From: Bacteroidota bacterium
GTDB lineage: Bacteria > Bacteroidota > Bacteroidia > Bacteroidales > UBA12077
Assembly: GCA_020444275.1 (NCBI GenBank)
Contig: JAHLLG010000001.1
Span: forward strand, 248,001-312,000
Length of the DNA stretch: 64,000 nucleotides
Reading direction: 5' to 3'
Shown: positions 7,701 through 18,000 of the stretch, piece after piece
Layout of the letters: every line of letters begins with the position of its first letter
How positions within the stretch are numbered: position 1 is the first letter of the stretch
Position numbers and translations under genes: made by a program
Notes under the pieces: model-generated
Databases searched by the model: none
What the model was told of the DNA's origin: nothing
The model's input: the letters and a program-made list of their open reading frames with translations, nothing else

Positions 7701-8534
7701 GATCGTATGGTGCGGACTCCGGTAAGGCCGTTTGGTCATCAGCGACGTGTCGCCGTCAATTTTTCCTGCAACCGAATGAATTTTTGTGGTTTCCAGCGCT
7801 TCGTGCAAAGTCAACGGGGGAATAATAGTCGGAATTCGTTTTGCTAACATCGTTTTTCCTGCGCCTGGAGGGCCAATCATAACGATATTATGACCACCAG
7901 CGGCGGCAATTTCCAATGCTCTTTTTACATTCTCCTGTCCACGTACATCCGAAAAATCGGCTTCGTAATTGTTCACGTTGGTAAAAAACTCATCGCGGGT
8001 ATCCACTATGGTTTTCTCGAGTGTAATCTCATCATTAAAAAAACCAATAACTTCTTTTATATTCTCTACACCATAAATTTCCAGATCATCAACTACAGCT
8101 GCCTCTTTGGCGTTTTCTTTGGGTAAAATAAAACCTTTGAATCCTTCTTTACGAGCCTGAATGGCGATGGGTAAAACACCTTTTATTTTTTGCAAGCCAC
8201 CATCCAGCGAAAGTTCGCCCATAATCATGTACTTATGAATTTCATCAGATTGGATTTGCTCTGATGCAGCTAAAATCCCAATGGCCAGAGGTAAATCGTA
8301 TGCCGATCCTTCTTTTCGAATATCGGCAGGAGCCATATTGATCACAATTTTTTTGCCCGGAACTTTATATCCGTTAGTACGTAAGGCAGAATCAATACGT
8401 TGCTGACTTTCTTTAACAGCACTGTCGGGCAAACCCACAAGATAAAAGTTGATTCCCTGGGATACACTAACCTCAATGGTAATGGTTGTTGCATTTATTC
8501 CCTGAACAGCACTTCCATAAGTTTTAACTAACAT
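7683..8534 (-). pseudogene. comM: ComM/YifB Mg-chelatase-like ATPase, 5' fragment interrupted at HHTISD
   Basis: MLVKTYGSAVQGINATTITIEVSVSQGINFYLVGLPDSAVKES... with Walker A GPPGAGKTMLAKR; ends RPYRSPHHTISDIVV-stop. Normal YifB continues past HHTISD with Walker B and about 230 more aa. Confidence 0.92.
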
Positions 8535-8548
8535 ACAAGGTAATTTTT

Positions 8549-9136
8549 CTAAAGATTCTCTTCGATATAATGTATTAAAGAGTGTATAATCTTAATATGA
8601 ATTTCCTGCGCTCTGTCGGCATAATCCGATTGCGGTGCCCTGATTTCAACATCACATTGCTCTGCTAATTTCCCACCACTTTTACCGGTTAAACCAATAA
8701 TCTTCATGCCTTTCTGCCGGGCTACTTTACATGCTTCCAACACATTTTTAGAATTCCCGCTTGTGCTAATTGCAAATAGAACATCACGTTCCTGACCTAC
8801 TGCTTCCAGATATCTCGAAAAAATATAATCATAACCAAAATCATTGGCTGTGCACGAAATGTGGGTTGGGTCGGAAATAGAAATGGCCGCTATGGCTGGT
8901 CGGTTATCTCTGAAACGCCCGGTAAGTTCCTCGGCAAAATGCATCGCATCGCTCATTGAACCACCATTACCGCACGATATTACTTTATTTCCTGATTGAA
9001 TACTGCGAATAATGATATCACCTGCTAATTTGATATGTTGAAAATTCTGATCATCAGAAATAAATTGCTCTAAAATATGTTGTGCTTCTAAAAAGTCTTT
9101 CTTTATGGAATCCATTTTTTGTTTTTTAATAATCAA
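8549..9136 (-). CDS. gmhA: phosphoheptose isomerase (SIS domain, GmhA-like)
   Basis: [21 protein letters not shown]...[15 protein letters not shown]. Confidence 0.88.
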   Translation of the reverse strand: MIIKKQKMDSIKKDFLEAQHILEQFISDDQNFQHIKLAGDIIIRSIQSGNKVISCGNGGSMSDAMHFAEELTGRFRDNRPAIAAISISDPTHISCTANDFGYDYIFSRYLEAVGQERDVLFAISTSGNSKNVLEACKVARQKGMKIIGLTGKSGGKLAEQCDVEIRAPQSDYADRAQEIHIKIIHSLIHYIEENL

Positions 9137-9367
9137 TGCTAAGATAAATATATCGAAAATTATTACAAAGCAATTTTTACGATCATTTTATAAGTAATTC
9201 ATAGTTTGATATTTCTACATATATATTTCACGAAAATGAATGGATGTTTTTTTTTAAATAAATAAATTGTTAAACTTGCTTTTCATAAGCAAAGGAATAA
9301 CAAAGACTTAAACAGCAAGGTACATTGATTATTCTTTGCTCTTTTTTACAAAGATACATAAGGTTTT

Positions 9368-9982
9368 ATGAGTAAAATAAAGTTAAACGTACTGGGCATA
9401 TCATACAGCCAAACGCAAACCGGAGCTTATGCTTTAGTATTAACTGAAGAGCAGGGAGAACGAAGAATACCTATTATTATTGGTGGATTTGAAGCGCAGG
9501 CCATTGCCATTCAGTTAGAAGGCTTAAAGCCGCCACGGCCGTTAACTCATGACCTGTTTTTAAACTTTGCCATGTCGTTCGGAATTAATCTTACCGAGGT
9601 TAATATATATCGTCTTGAAGAAGGTGTCTTTTACTCAAAGTTGATTTGTAATAATGGGGGCAAAGATATTGCTATTGATGCCAGAACATCGGATGCAATT
9701 GCATTAGCTTTACGATTTAAATGTCCTATATATACAACTGAAGAGATCCTGCAGAAATCCGGAATTGTTATTGATATTCAGGAAAAGGGAGAAGCAAAGG
9801 CTCCACAGGCAAAAAAAACATCAGGATCAGGAAAAAAGAAACCAGATATTACAGATGAAAGTAAATATAAAAACCTTGATCTGGAGGCGCTTGAAGAACT
9901 TTTGGATGAGGCAGTAAAAAATGAGGAATACGAGAAGGCATCCGTAATTCAGGATGAGATAAATAAACGAAAATCACAATAA
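9368..9982 (+). CDS. bifunctional nuclease (DUF151) family protein with C-terminal UVR-like motif
   Basis: ALVLTEEQGERRIPIIIGGFEAQAIAIQLEGLKPPRPLTHDL; IDARTSDAIALALRF; LEELLDEAVKNEEYEKASVIQDEI. Confidence 0.9.
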   Translation: MSKIKLNVLGISYSQTQTGAYALVLTEEQGERRIPIIIGGFEAQAIAIQLEGLKPPRPLTHDLFLNFAMSFGINLTEVNIYRLEEGVFYSKLICNNGGKDIAIDARTSDAIALALRFKCPIYTTEEILQKSGIVIDIQEKGEAKAPQAKKTSGSGKKKPDITDESKYKNLDLEALEELLDEAVKNEEYEKASVIQDEINKRKSQ

Positions 9983-10004
9983 AATACCACCTTACTTAAA
10001 AATC

Positions 10005-11531
10005 ATGAAGAAATTACTTATTCTTTTTTCTCTTGTGATTGTAATCGCAGGAGTTATCGTTACAAAAACAGATGTAAAAGCCGAAGAAGAACAGTCGCAG
10101 CAGGATACTATTGTTAGAGTAGATTCAATGTTAACAGATAAAAATGTTGAAGAAGTTGTTGCCGATGAGCAAGCCGATACATCAAAATCGAATATACTTA
10201 TAAAAAAAGGCTTAAAATCGGAGTTTAATTTTATTACTATTCTTCGTGGATTACTTGGAATGGCGGTATTAATTATGATTGCGTGGCTTTTTAGTGCCAA
10301 TAAAAAACAAGTCGATTGGCTGGTAATTGGTAAGGGTTTGGCCATACAGTTGATACTTGCCATAAGTATTTTATATATTCCATTTGTAGCGTATTTTTTC
10401 GAGTTTGTGGGAAAGATTTTTGTTAAGATACTTGATTTTACTAAAATTGGTAGTGAGTTTCTGTTTGGTCCGATGATGGATCAGGATTCAATAGGATATA
10501 TTTTTGCATTTCAGATTCTACCTACAATAATATTCTTTTCAGCGCTTACCAGTGTACTTTTTTATTGGGGTGTTATTCAGATTGTAGTTCGTGGTTTGGC
10601 CTGGGTTATGGTTCGAGCGATGAAATTGTCGGGTATGGAAAGTTTATCGGTTGCCGGAAATATATTTTTAGGTCAAACAGAATCGCCACTCATGATTAAG
10701 GCATACTTGCCCAAAATGAACGATTCGGAAATGCTTCTGGTCATGATTGGAGGCATGGCGACGGTAGCCGGTGGAGTGCTTGCTGCTTATATCGGATTTT
10801 TAGGAGGTGACGATCCTGCCCAGCGAATATTATTTGCTAAGCACCTGCTTACAGCTTCGGTTATGGCAGCTCCCGGGGCAATTCTTATTTCAAAGATTCT
10901 GATGCCTCAAACTGAAAAAATAAGTAAACAGGTTGAAGTAAAAATGGAAAATATCGGATCCAATTTCTTGGATGCATTATCTAATGGAACCCTCGAAGGT
11001 CTTAAACTTGCAGCAAACGTAGGAGCTATGCTACTTGTGTTTTTTGCCTTTATTGCCATGATCAATTTTATTTTTACTAAAGTGGGTGCCTGGGTTAACC
11101 TTAATGAGGTTATTGCAAATGCTACCCATGGTCAATACGAAAACTTATCTCTTGAATTTATCCTGGGATATCTGTTTTCACCCTTAATGTGGGTAATTGG
11201 GGTTTGTAAAGAGGATATGGCGTTAGTAGGGAGATTACTTGGTGAAAAATTAATAGCCAGCGAATTTGTGGGATATACAAGCCTGGCTAACTTAAAGGCT
11301 ACAGGTAATGCTGTATATGGAAGTTTCACCGAGTATAAGTCTGTTATTATGGCAACTTATATGCTCTGTGGTTTTGCAAATTTTGCTTCTATTGGAATTC
11401 AGATTGGCGGAATTGGAGGTTTAGCGCCAAATAAAAGAGGATTCTTGTCGAAACAAGGAATGCGTGCTTTGCTTGGTGGTACATTAGCCTCGTTATTATC
11501 TGCAACCATAATAGGAATGATTTTAGGGTAA
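10005..11531 (+). CDS. NupC/CNT family nucleoside transporter
   Basis: LFGPMMDQDSIGYIFAFQILPTIIFFSALTSVLFYWG; GNIFLGQTESPLMIKAYL; CGFANFASIGIQIGGIGGLAP. Confidence 0.92.
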   Translation: MKKLLILFSLVIVIAGVIVTKTDVKAEEEQSQQDTIVRVDSMLTDKNVEEVVADEQADTSKSNILIKKGLKSEFNFITILRGLLGMAVLIMIAWLFSANKKQVDWLVIGKGLAIQLILAISILYIPFVAYFFEFVGKIFVKILDFTKIGSEFLFGPMMDQDSIGYIFAFQILPTIIFFSALTSVLFYWGVIQIVVRGLAWVMVRAMKLSGMESLSVAGNIFLGQTESPLMIKAYLPKMNDSEMLLVMIGGMATVAGGVLAAYIGFLGGDDPAQRILFAKHLLTASVMAAPGAILISKILMPQTEKISKQVEVKMENIGSNFLDALSNGTLEGLKLAANVGAMLLVFFAFIAMINFIFTKVGAWVNLNEVIANATHGQYENLSLEFILGYLFSPLMWVIGVCKEDMALVGRLLGEKLIASEFVGYTSLANLKATGNAVYGSFTEYKSVIMATYMLCGFANFASIGIQIGGIGGLAPNKRGFLSKQGMRALLGGTLASLLSATIIGMILG

Positions 11532-12152
11532 ATGATGAGATTGAGAATACTTATTATACTTTCTATTCTTTTTATAAACGGGAAATCATTCGGGCAGAAT
11601 GGTGATGAATCAAAAGATTACCTTGTTACGATTAATACGGAGTATGGTAAAATAAAGATGCTTCTTTTTGATGATACTCCGTTACATAAGGAAAATTTTA
11701 TTCGGTTAGCCGAGGCGGGTGTTTACGATCATATCATTTTTCATCGGGTAATTAATCATTTTATGATACAGTCGGGAGATTATACTACACGTAATGAACC
11801 GGTTGATTATGACCCGCGTGTGATTGGCGAACCTATTCCTGCAGAGATATTACCTCACCATTTGAATGTGCATGGTGCAGTGGGTGCGCCAAGAAGAGGC
11901 GATGATGTAAATCCTGAACGAAAATCAAGCAATACTCAATTTTATATTATTCAGAATTGCAAGGGAGCGCATCATTTAGATGGCAAATTTACTGTTTTTG
12001 GGCAGGTTATGAGTGGTTTTGAGGTTATAGATTCTGTTGCATCCCAGCCTACATCGAGTAAAGATCGTCCTATGAAAAATATCAGAATAACAGTTGATAT
12101 TGATCAGGTTAGTAAGGATGATATTGAAAAGTTTTATAATTTTACATACTAA
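11532..12152 (+). CDS. cyclophilin-type peptidyl-prolyl cis-trans isomerase, exported
   Basis: YDHIIFHRVINHFMIQSGD; NTQFYIIQNCKGAHHLDGKFTVFGQV; N-terminal signal peptide. Confidence 0.9.
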   Translation: MMRLRILIILSILFINGKSFGQNGDESKDYLVTINTEYGKIKMLLFDDTPLHKENFIRLAEAGVYDHIIFHRVINHFMIQSGDYTTRNEPVDYDPRVIGEPIPAEILPHHLNVHGAVGAPRRGDDVNPERKSSNTQFYIIQNCKGAHHLDGKFTVFGQVMSGFEVIDSVASQPTSSKDRPMKNIRITVDIDQVSKDDIEKFYNFTY

Positions 12153-12168
12153 ATATTAACCAACCGCT

Positions 12169-13293
12169 ATGAAAAAAATCGTTGTTTTAGGTGCAGGCCT
12201 TGTTGGAAAAGCAATTGCCATTGATCTTGCCAAATCGTTCGACGTAACTTCCGTTGATATATATACCTCAAACTTAGAGAAACTGCAAAAATATAAGCAT
12301 ATAAAAACGCTGGTTGCCGATCTTTCTGAAAAAGAAGAGCTTTTGGATGCTATAAAAGACTGTGATTTAGTTATTGGTGCATTACCTGGTTTTATGGGGT
12401 ACGAGGCAGTAAAAAATACAATCATGGCCGGTAAGAATATTGTAGATATCTCTTCGTTCCGCGAAGATCCGTTTGAGCTGGATAGCCTGGCAAAAGAAAA
12501 TAATGTAACAGCCGTTGTTGATGCAGGTGCTGCACCCGGAATGGGAAATATTATTTTAGGTTATCACAATGAAAAAATGCAGGTTAACAGCTATAAATGT
12601 TACGGGGGCGGATTACCATACAAGAGAGAATGGCCTTTTGAATATAAAGCAGTATTTTCTCCTATAGATGTGTTGGAAGAGTATATACGTCCGGCTAGGT
12701 ATGTTTTAAATGGCGATCTGGTTGTTCGTGAAGCATTATCGGAAGCTGAAATTGAACATTTTGAACCGATTGGTTCACTTGAGGCTTGGAATACAGATGG
12801 TTTGAAAACATTACTCAAAACCATGAAAATTCCGAATATGATTGAAAAAACATTGCGTTATCCGGGTACGGTTAAATATATCAAGGTATTAAGAGAAATG
12901 GGCTTGTTTTCTAAAGATCAAATTCTGGTTAGCGGGAAGCCGGTTCGTCCGATTGATGTTACTTCTAAACTTTTATTTCCCGTGTGGGAGCTTAAAAAAG
13001 ATGAAGAAGATTACACGATGGTCCGCGTGATTATTAAAGGGAAAGAAAACGGAGAGCAGAAGAAATATACATATAACCTGTACGATAAATTTGATAAAAA
13101 GACCAATACCACTTCTATGGCCCGAACAGCAGGATATACTTGTACTGCTATTGCACATTTATTTGCTAAAGGCATGGTAAATCATAAGGGAATCTGCCCA
13201 CCGGAGTTTTTGGGAGCAAACGAAAAGAGTTTCGAGTTTATTATGAATTACCTCAAGGATCGGGGAGTTGATTATAAATTAACAAAAGAATAA
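12169..13293 (+). CDS. saccharopine dehydrogenase family protein
   Basis: N-terminal Rossmann MKKIVVLGAGLVGKAIAIDLA; VDAGAAPGMGNIILGY. Confidence 0.85.
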   Translation: MKKIVVLGAGLVGKAIAIDLAKSFDVTSVDIYTSNLEKLQKYKHIKTLVADLSEKEELLDAIKDCDLVIGALPGFMGYEAVKNTIMAGKNIVDISSFREDPFELDSLAKENNVTAVVDAGAAPGMGNIILGYHNEKMQVNSYKCYGGGLPYKREWPFEYKAVFSPIDVLEEYIRPARYVLNGDLVVREALSEAEIEHFEPIGSLEAWNTDGLKTLLKTMKIPNMIEKTLRYPGTVKYIKVLREMGLFSKDQILVSGKPVRPIDVTSKLLFPVWELKKDEEDYTMVRVIIKGKENGEQKKYTYNLYDKFDKKTNTTSMARTAGYTCTAIAHLFAKGMVNHKGICPPEFLGANEKSFEFIMNYLKDRGVDYKLTKE

Positions 13294-13315
13294 AAATAGA
13301 TATATCAGTATGAAT

Positions 13316-13349
13316 AAAAAATCCCAGACTAATATAGCCTGGGATTTTG
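13316..13349. terminator. bidirectional rho-independent terminator
   Basis: AAAATCCCAG...CTGGGATTTT hairpin between convergent genes. Confidence 0.8.
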
Positions 13350-13370
13350 CATTTTTTAAAGGATATCGTT

Positions 13371-14288
13371 CTAATGATGTCCAAAATGTTCATCTATTTT
13401 TTCTCCTGCTAATATTTTAACCGGTAAGATATTTTCTTTAGGTGGCAAAGGGCAGGTAGCAAAATCGGTAAATGCGCATGGCGGATTAGTTGCCTTGTTA
13501 AAATCAATAGATGTAATTCCTTTTTGATTTGGTTTCTCAACAGATAAAAATCTACCGGCACCATACGTTTCTTCTGCGCTGGTTTCGTCGGCAAATATTA
13601 TGAAAAAGTCGCTGTTTACACCATCGCCCAACGGCATTAACGAATATTCATTGCCATCGATTTTAAATTTTAAAAGTCCGTAACATTTCTCAAATTCAGT
13701 GTCTCCTAGTACATTAGGTATGGCAATTTCTTTAGGGGTTTCGAATTTCTCAAATTTTGCATTAATCCTCCATTTTGTATCAATAGGAAAAGATGGAAGT
13801 TCATTAATTTTACTTACCAACGGACTTTCAATATCTCTCAGTCGTATTCCATATCGATCTCCTCGTTTAATGATATACCATCGTAAATCGCCTGACTTGA
13901 AGTAGGTGGTATTTTCATCCATGTCGGTGTACACTTCATGTTCTTTTAATAGCGAGTCGTTAATGAAAACCTCAACATCTTTGTTAATTTGCACGCTTAT
14001 ATTTCCTTTATATAGGATAATTGTCCCAATAAAATCGGGTGCTTTTTCAGGGAAAACAATATTGTTGGCTTCATTACTACCAAAAGGATTTTGGCCTTCC
14101 TCAAGCCAGTACAACCCTACAAGGTTTAACCAGCCATTTTCAGATTTAAGTCGCTCCAGGCGCTGTTGTTTCCACTCTTGCACCTCTTGGATATAATCTT
14201 CCTTGTTAAATTTTTCATTTTTTGATTGGCAACTCATGGTAAGAATTACTATGGTTAAAATAGCTAATAGGTTAAATATTTTTTGCAT
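13371..14288 (-). CDS. DUF1684 domain-containing lipoprotein
   Basis: Lipobox-like LTMSCQSK; WLNLVGLYWLEEGQNPFGS...NPPCAFTDFATCPLPP typical of DUF1684. Confidence 0.85.
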   Translation of the reverse strand: MQKIFNLLAILTIVILTMSCQSKNEKFNKEDYIQEVQEWKQQRLERLKSENGWLNLVGLYWLEEGQNPFGSNEANNIVFPEKAPDFIGTIILYKGNISVQINKDVEVFINDSLLKEHEVYTDMDENTTYFKSGDLRWYIIKRGDRYGIRLRDIESPLVSKINELPSFPIDTKWRINAKFEKFETPKEIAIPNVLGDTEFEKCYGLLKFKIDGNEYSLMPLGDGVNSDFFIIFADETSAEETYGAGRFLSVEKPNQKGITSIDFNKATNPPCAFTDFATCPLPPKENILPVKILAGEKIDEHFGHH

Positions 14289-14346
14289 GATGATTTAGTT
14301 AAATAATTTTTTGGAAAGATAAACCATCGGAACATTTTAACAAAAT

Positions 14347-14655
14347 CTAATCGAGTAGTTTTATAACCAATAGGCGTAAGTTTTGATTGCTATTATTCTC
14401 CCAACCTCTGTTTTTCTCCGAAGTTATTTTAATGGTATCATTGGTAGTTAAAATATGTTCTTTACCTTCAACTGATAAAGATCCTTTGCCCTCTGTAATG
14501 AAGAAGATCACATCAAACGGGTTTTTATGTTCGTCCATTTTCTCACCAGGTTTAAGGAGCAGATGAACGATTTCAATTTTCTCTTCGGAATGCAGAATGT
14601 ATGCATCTAAATCGAACGGAACTTGGGGAGAATTATCCAGGTTTCTAATATTCAT
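14347..14655 (-). CDS. cupin domain protein
   Basis: LLLKPGEKMDEHKNPFDVIFFITEGKGSLSVEGKEH. Confidence 0.8.
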   Translation of the reverse strand: MNIRNLDNSPQVPFDLDAYILHSEEKIEIVHLLLKPGEKMDEHKNPFDVIFFITEGKGSLSVEGKEHILTTNDTIKITSEKNRGWENNSNQNLRLLVIKLLD

Positions 14656-14975
14656 GTAACTTTCTGAAATTTATGAATGAATTTATAATAGAAATACCAT
14701 AATGTATCTAAGGTGTTGGTATATATCATTTTAGGACCAACCGTTCGCATTACATTTTTTATTTCTTCTTGTTTATGCGTGTTATAACAGTGAATATCAC
14801 AATTGGAGCAAACAGGCTTGTTTTTTAGAAAGGGGCATTTTAGCAAACGCTTTTTTGCATAGTCTAATAACTCACTACAATTTGAACACAGTTCATTTTC
14901 ATTATGGATTTCTTTACAATATTTCTTAACCATTAAGCTAATTACCTTTTTTTCTCTTTGTACTCTTTTATGCAT
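14652..14975 (-). CDS. YgbA-like (nitrous oxide-stimulated promoter) family protein
   Basis: MKKYCKEIH..ELCSNCSELLDYAKKRLLKCPFLKNKPVCSNCDIHCYN...MRTVGPKMIY. Confidence 0.8.
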   Translation of the reverse strand: MHKRVQREKKVISLMVKKYCKEIHNENELCSNCSELLDYAKKRLLKCPFLKNKPVCSNCDIHCYNTHKQEEIKNVMRTVGPKMIYTNTLDTLWYFYYKFIHKFQKVT

Positions 14976-15069
14976 AACAGCATTAAATTTTTGTAAGGTT
15001 CTAATAGTTAGAACAGTTCATACTGAATAATGTTTTCTTTGACATTTAAATTGGTATAACTTATTTCTA

Positions 15070-15110
15070 AAAAGCATATAGTGGCGAATGCTTTTAACTA
15101 TATGCTTTTT
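15070..15110 (-). terminator. rho-independent terminator
   Basis: AAAAGCATATAGT ... ACTATATGCTTTT 13-bp stem downstream of the lipoprotein gene. Confidence 0.75.
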
Positions 15111-15129
15111 GAAACAAATTCATTTTACT

Positions 15130-15759
15130 TTAATTATTCAATCTATACAGGAATTCTGCAATGGGAACTGTAATTTTTACATTTTCATCCAAAGCTTTAA
15201 GATCATCTGCGGTATAGCCAATTTCGTTTATTTTATCACCCAGTTCTTTCATTTCCTTTTCATATTCTTCTTCACCATCAATTAGCTTGGTTGTTTTAAG
15301 TCCACCAATCTTTGAAATAATACCAATATCATGGTCTCTGCTTTTTACTACTTTTTCCAACTCGTTTTTGGCAGTTTCTATATCATTGAATCCGGCATCC
15401 ATTATCATTTGTTCAAGGTCTTCATTTGTAAGATCCCGCAATTCTTCGTTAGGTTTAGCTTTATAAGCTTCGGCTAACGTGTTTGCTTTTTCCCATGTAT
15501 CATCAGAAATTTTTCTTTCTGTTGCAGTAAGACCAAGTAATTCAAGGTTCTTGTCAGAAAGTATTGCATCATCCTCTTCTTCCATTTCTTTGGCTCTTTC
15601 AGCCATTTCTTTAACGTTTTTTTGCATTTCCTTTACTTCTGCTGCTGAACCTCCTGCTTTTTCAATAGCTTCATCAACTACTGACTTTTCAGAGTTACCT
15701 CCGCAGGACCAGAATAACAAACTGAAAAGCAACAGAGTTAAGATTGATAGGTTTTTCAT
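15130..15759 (-). CDS. hypothetical lipoprotein
   Basis: Signal/lipobox LLFSLLFWSCGGNSEKS; otherwise charged helical protein. Confidence 0.65.
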   Translation of the reverse strand: MKNLSILTLLLFSLLFWSCGGNSEKSVVDEAIEKAGGSAAEVKEMQKNVKEMAERAKEMEEEDDAILSDKNLELLGLTATERKISDDTWEKANTLAEAYKAKPNEELRDLTNEDLEQMIMDAGFNDIETAKNELEKVVKSRDHDIGIISKIGGLKTTKLIDGEEEYEKEMKELGDKINEIGYTADDLKALDENVKITVPIAEFLYRLNN

Positions 15760-15887
15760 GATAATTTCCTTTCTTTTATTTGAGATTAATTTTATAGGAA
15801 CAATTTACTAAAAAATAATTACTCATAAAAGATGGTAAATCAAACTATGAAATAGCAAGCCAATCATTAAAATCTATATTGAAAAAA

Positions 15888-16226
15888 TTATAAAATTTTA
15901 GTGGGTCCATTAGGTTTTGGAACTTTTGTAACCAAAACCCGAAGTATTTTATCACTCTTGTTATACCAGCAATGTGGTATTTTTGCCGGACTATCAATTA
16001 AGGTGTCTTGTGTAACTTCTAGCTGTTCATCACCTACTTCAACGATACCGGTTCCTTCCAGCACATAAAAAATCGCATCAACCGGGGTTATGTGTTTTTT
16101 TAATTGCTCTCCCGGATGCAGAAGAATATGACTTACCATGGCATGTTCACTATCATATAAACCTCTGGCATCAATGCCATGTGGATTTTTACGAGATTCT
16201 GCTTCTGTATATTTTATTGTTTTCAT
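15888..16226 (-). CDS. cupin domain protein
   Basis: HILLHPGEQLKKHITPVDAIFYVLEGTGIVEVGDEQ. Confidence 0.82.
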   Translation of the reverse strand: MKTIKYTEAESRKNPHGIDARGLYDSEHAMVSHILLHPGEQLKKHITPVDAIFYVLEGTGIVEVGDEQLEVTQDTLIDSPAKIPHCWYNKSDKILRVLVTKVPKPNGPTKIL

Positions 16227-16244
16227 AGTTAAAATTATTAAAAC

Positions 16245-16273
16245 CCAGACAGGTTTGCTAGAAACCTGTCTGG
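16245..16273 (-). terminator. rho-independent terminator downstream of hcp
   Basis: CCAGACAGGTTT gctag AAACCTGTCTGG, perfect 12-bp stem; T-rich on the minus strand beyond. Confidence 0.85.
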
Positions 16274-16294
16274 ATGGGATGAATAATAATTGGA

Positions 16295-17953
16295 TTAGTT
16301 CATAAACATCTTAATATCGTCATCAACATTTCCTACTCCACCAATACCAAATGTTTCAACCAAAACTTTAGCTACATGTGGTGATAAAAATGCAGGTAAT
16401 GTTGGCCCAAGGTGAATATTTTTCACACCTAAATAAAGCAATGCTAACAATACAATTACAGCTTTCTGTTCGTACCACGCAATGTTATAAGCAATAGGTA
16501 GTTCGTTAATATCATTTAATTCAAATACCTCTTTTAATTTCAGGGCAATTACTGCTAACGAGTAACTGTCATTGCACTGACCAGCATCCAGAACTCTTGG
16601 TATTCCTCCAATATCGCCTAACTCCAGTTTGTTATATCGATATTTGGCACAACCTGCAGTTAAGATAACCGTATCTTCCGGTAATTTATCAGCAAATTCG
16701 GTATAATAATCACGGCTTTTCATTCTTCCGTCGCAACCAGCCATTACAAAGAATTTCTTGATTGCACCTGATTTAACGGCATCAACTACTTTATCGGCTA
16801 ATTGCATTACCTGGTTGTGAGCAAATCCACCAACAATTTCTCCTTTTTCTATTTCAATTGGGGCATCACATTTTTTGGCATGCTCAATTATTTGAGAAAA
16901 GTCTTTTTGTCCGCCTTTCTTTCTGTCCGGAATATGCGTAAATCCATTAAACCCGGCAGCTCCAGTAGTATAAACTTTATCGTAATATTTGGCATCTTTT
17001 TTAGGAGGCACTAAACAGTTGGTTGTGAATAGAATTGGTCCGTTAAAGCTTTCAAATTCTTCTTTTTGTTTCCACCATGAGTTTCCATAGTTTCCGACAA
17101 AATGATCGTACTTTTTAAATGCTGGATAATAATTGGCTGGTAACATCTCACTATGTGTATAAACATCAACACCGGTTCCTTCGGTTTGTTTTAAAAGATC
17201 TTCCATATCTCTTAAATCATGACCACTAATTAAGATTCCCGGATTATTTCGTACACCAATATTTACTTTAGTGATTTCAGGATTTCCATAAGCAGTTGTA
17301 TTTGCTTTATCAAGTAGCGCCATGGCTTCAACACCATATTTTCCTGTTTCAAGAGTTAAAGCTACCAGATCGTCAGCAGTTAGAGAATCATCAGTAGTTG
17401 CTACCAACGCATCCTGCATAAATTTGTATAAATCTTTGTTTTCATGATCAAGGTTATATGCATGCTCAGTATAAGCTGCCAAACCTTTTACTCCATAGGT
17501 TATCAATTCCCGTAATGATCGAATATCTTCATTTTCTGTAGCAAGAACTCCTATGTTTACAGATTTTCGTTCGTATTCATCTGGTGTGAAAGCTTGCCAT
17601 TTAGCTGAATCGTGTAGCTTACTTTCATCTAGTTCAACACCTTTATTTTTCAGGTCAAGACGCAAATTATTTCTGATTTCCAGGCCGTCTCTTACTCGAT
17701 CAATAAAAACCTGTTTATCAAAATTAGCATTGGTTATGGTTGCAAATAAACCATCAAAAATGAATTTATCGACTTTCTCATCATACTCCATCTGGTTTTC
17801 TCTGGCTGCCTTGGTATAAATTGAAATACCTTTTAAAACGAACATTAAGAGATCTTGCATATTGGCAACATCATCGGTTTTACCACAAACTCCTTTTAAG
17901 GTACAACCTGTTCCTTTTGCCGCTTCCTGACATTGATAACAAAACATACTCAT
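16295..17953 (-). CDS. hcp: hydroxylamine reductase / hybrid cluster protein
   Basis: [93 protein letters not shown]. Confidence 0.97.
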   Translation of the reverse strand: MSMFCYQCQEAAKGTGCTLKGVCGKTDDVANMQDLLMFVLKGISIYTKAARENQMEYDEKVDKFIFDGLFATITNANFDKQVFIDRVRDGLEIRNNLRLDLKNKGVELDESKLHDSAKWQAFTPDEYERKSVNIGVLATENEDIRSLRELITYGVKGLAAYTEHAYNLDHENKDLYKFMQDALVATTDDSLTADDLVALTLETGKYGVEAMALLDKANTTAYGNPEITKVNIGVRNNPGILISGHDLRDMEDLLKQTEGTGVDVYTHSEMLPANYYPAFKKYDHFVGNYGNSWWKQKEEFESFNGPILFTTNCLVPPKKDAKYYDKVYTTGAAGFNGFTHIPDRKKGGQKDFSQIIEHAKKCDAPIEIEKGEIVGGFAHNQVMQLADKVVDAVKSGAIKKFFVMAGCDGRMKSRDYYTEFADKLPEDTVILTAGCAKYRYNKLELGDIGGIPRVLDAGQCNDSYSLAVIALKLKEVFELNDINELPIAYNIAWYEQKAVIVLLALLYLGVKNIHLGPTLPAFLSPHVAKVLVETFGIGGVGNVDDDIKMFMN

Positions 17954-18000
17954 AATTTTTTTGATTTTAAATGTTATTGATTTTTATCTAATTATTTGGT

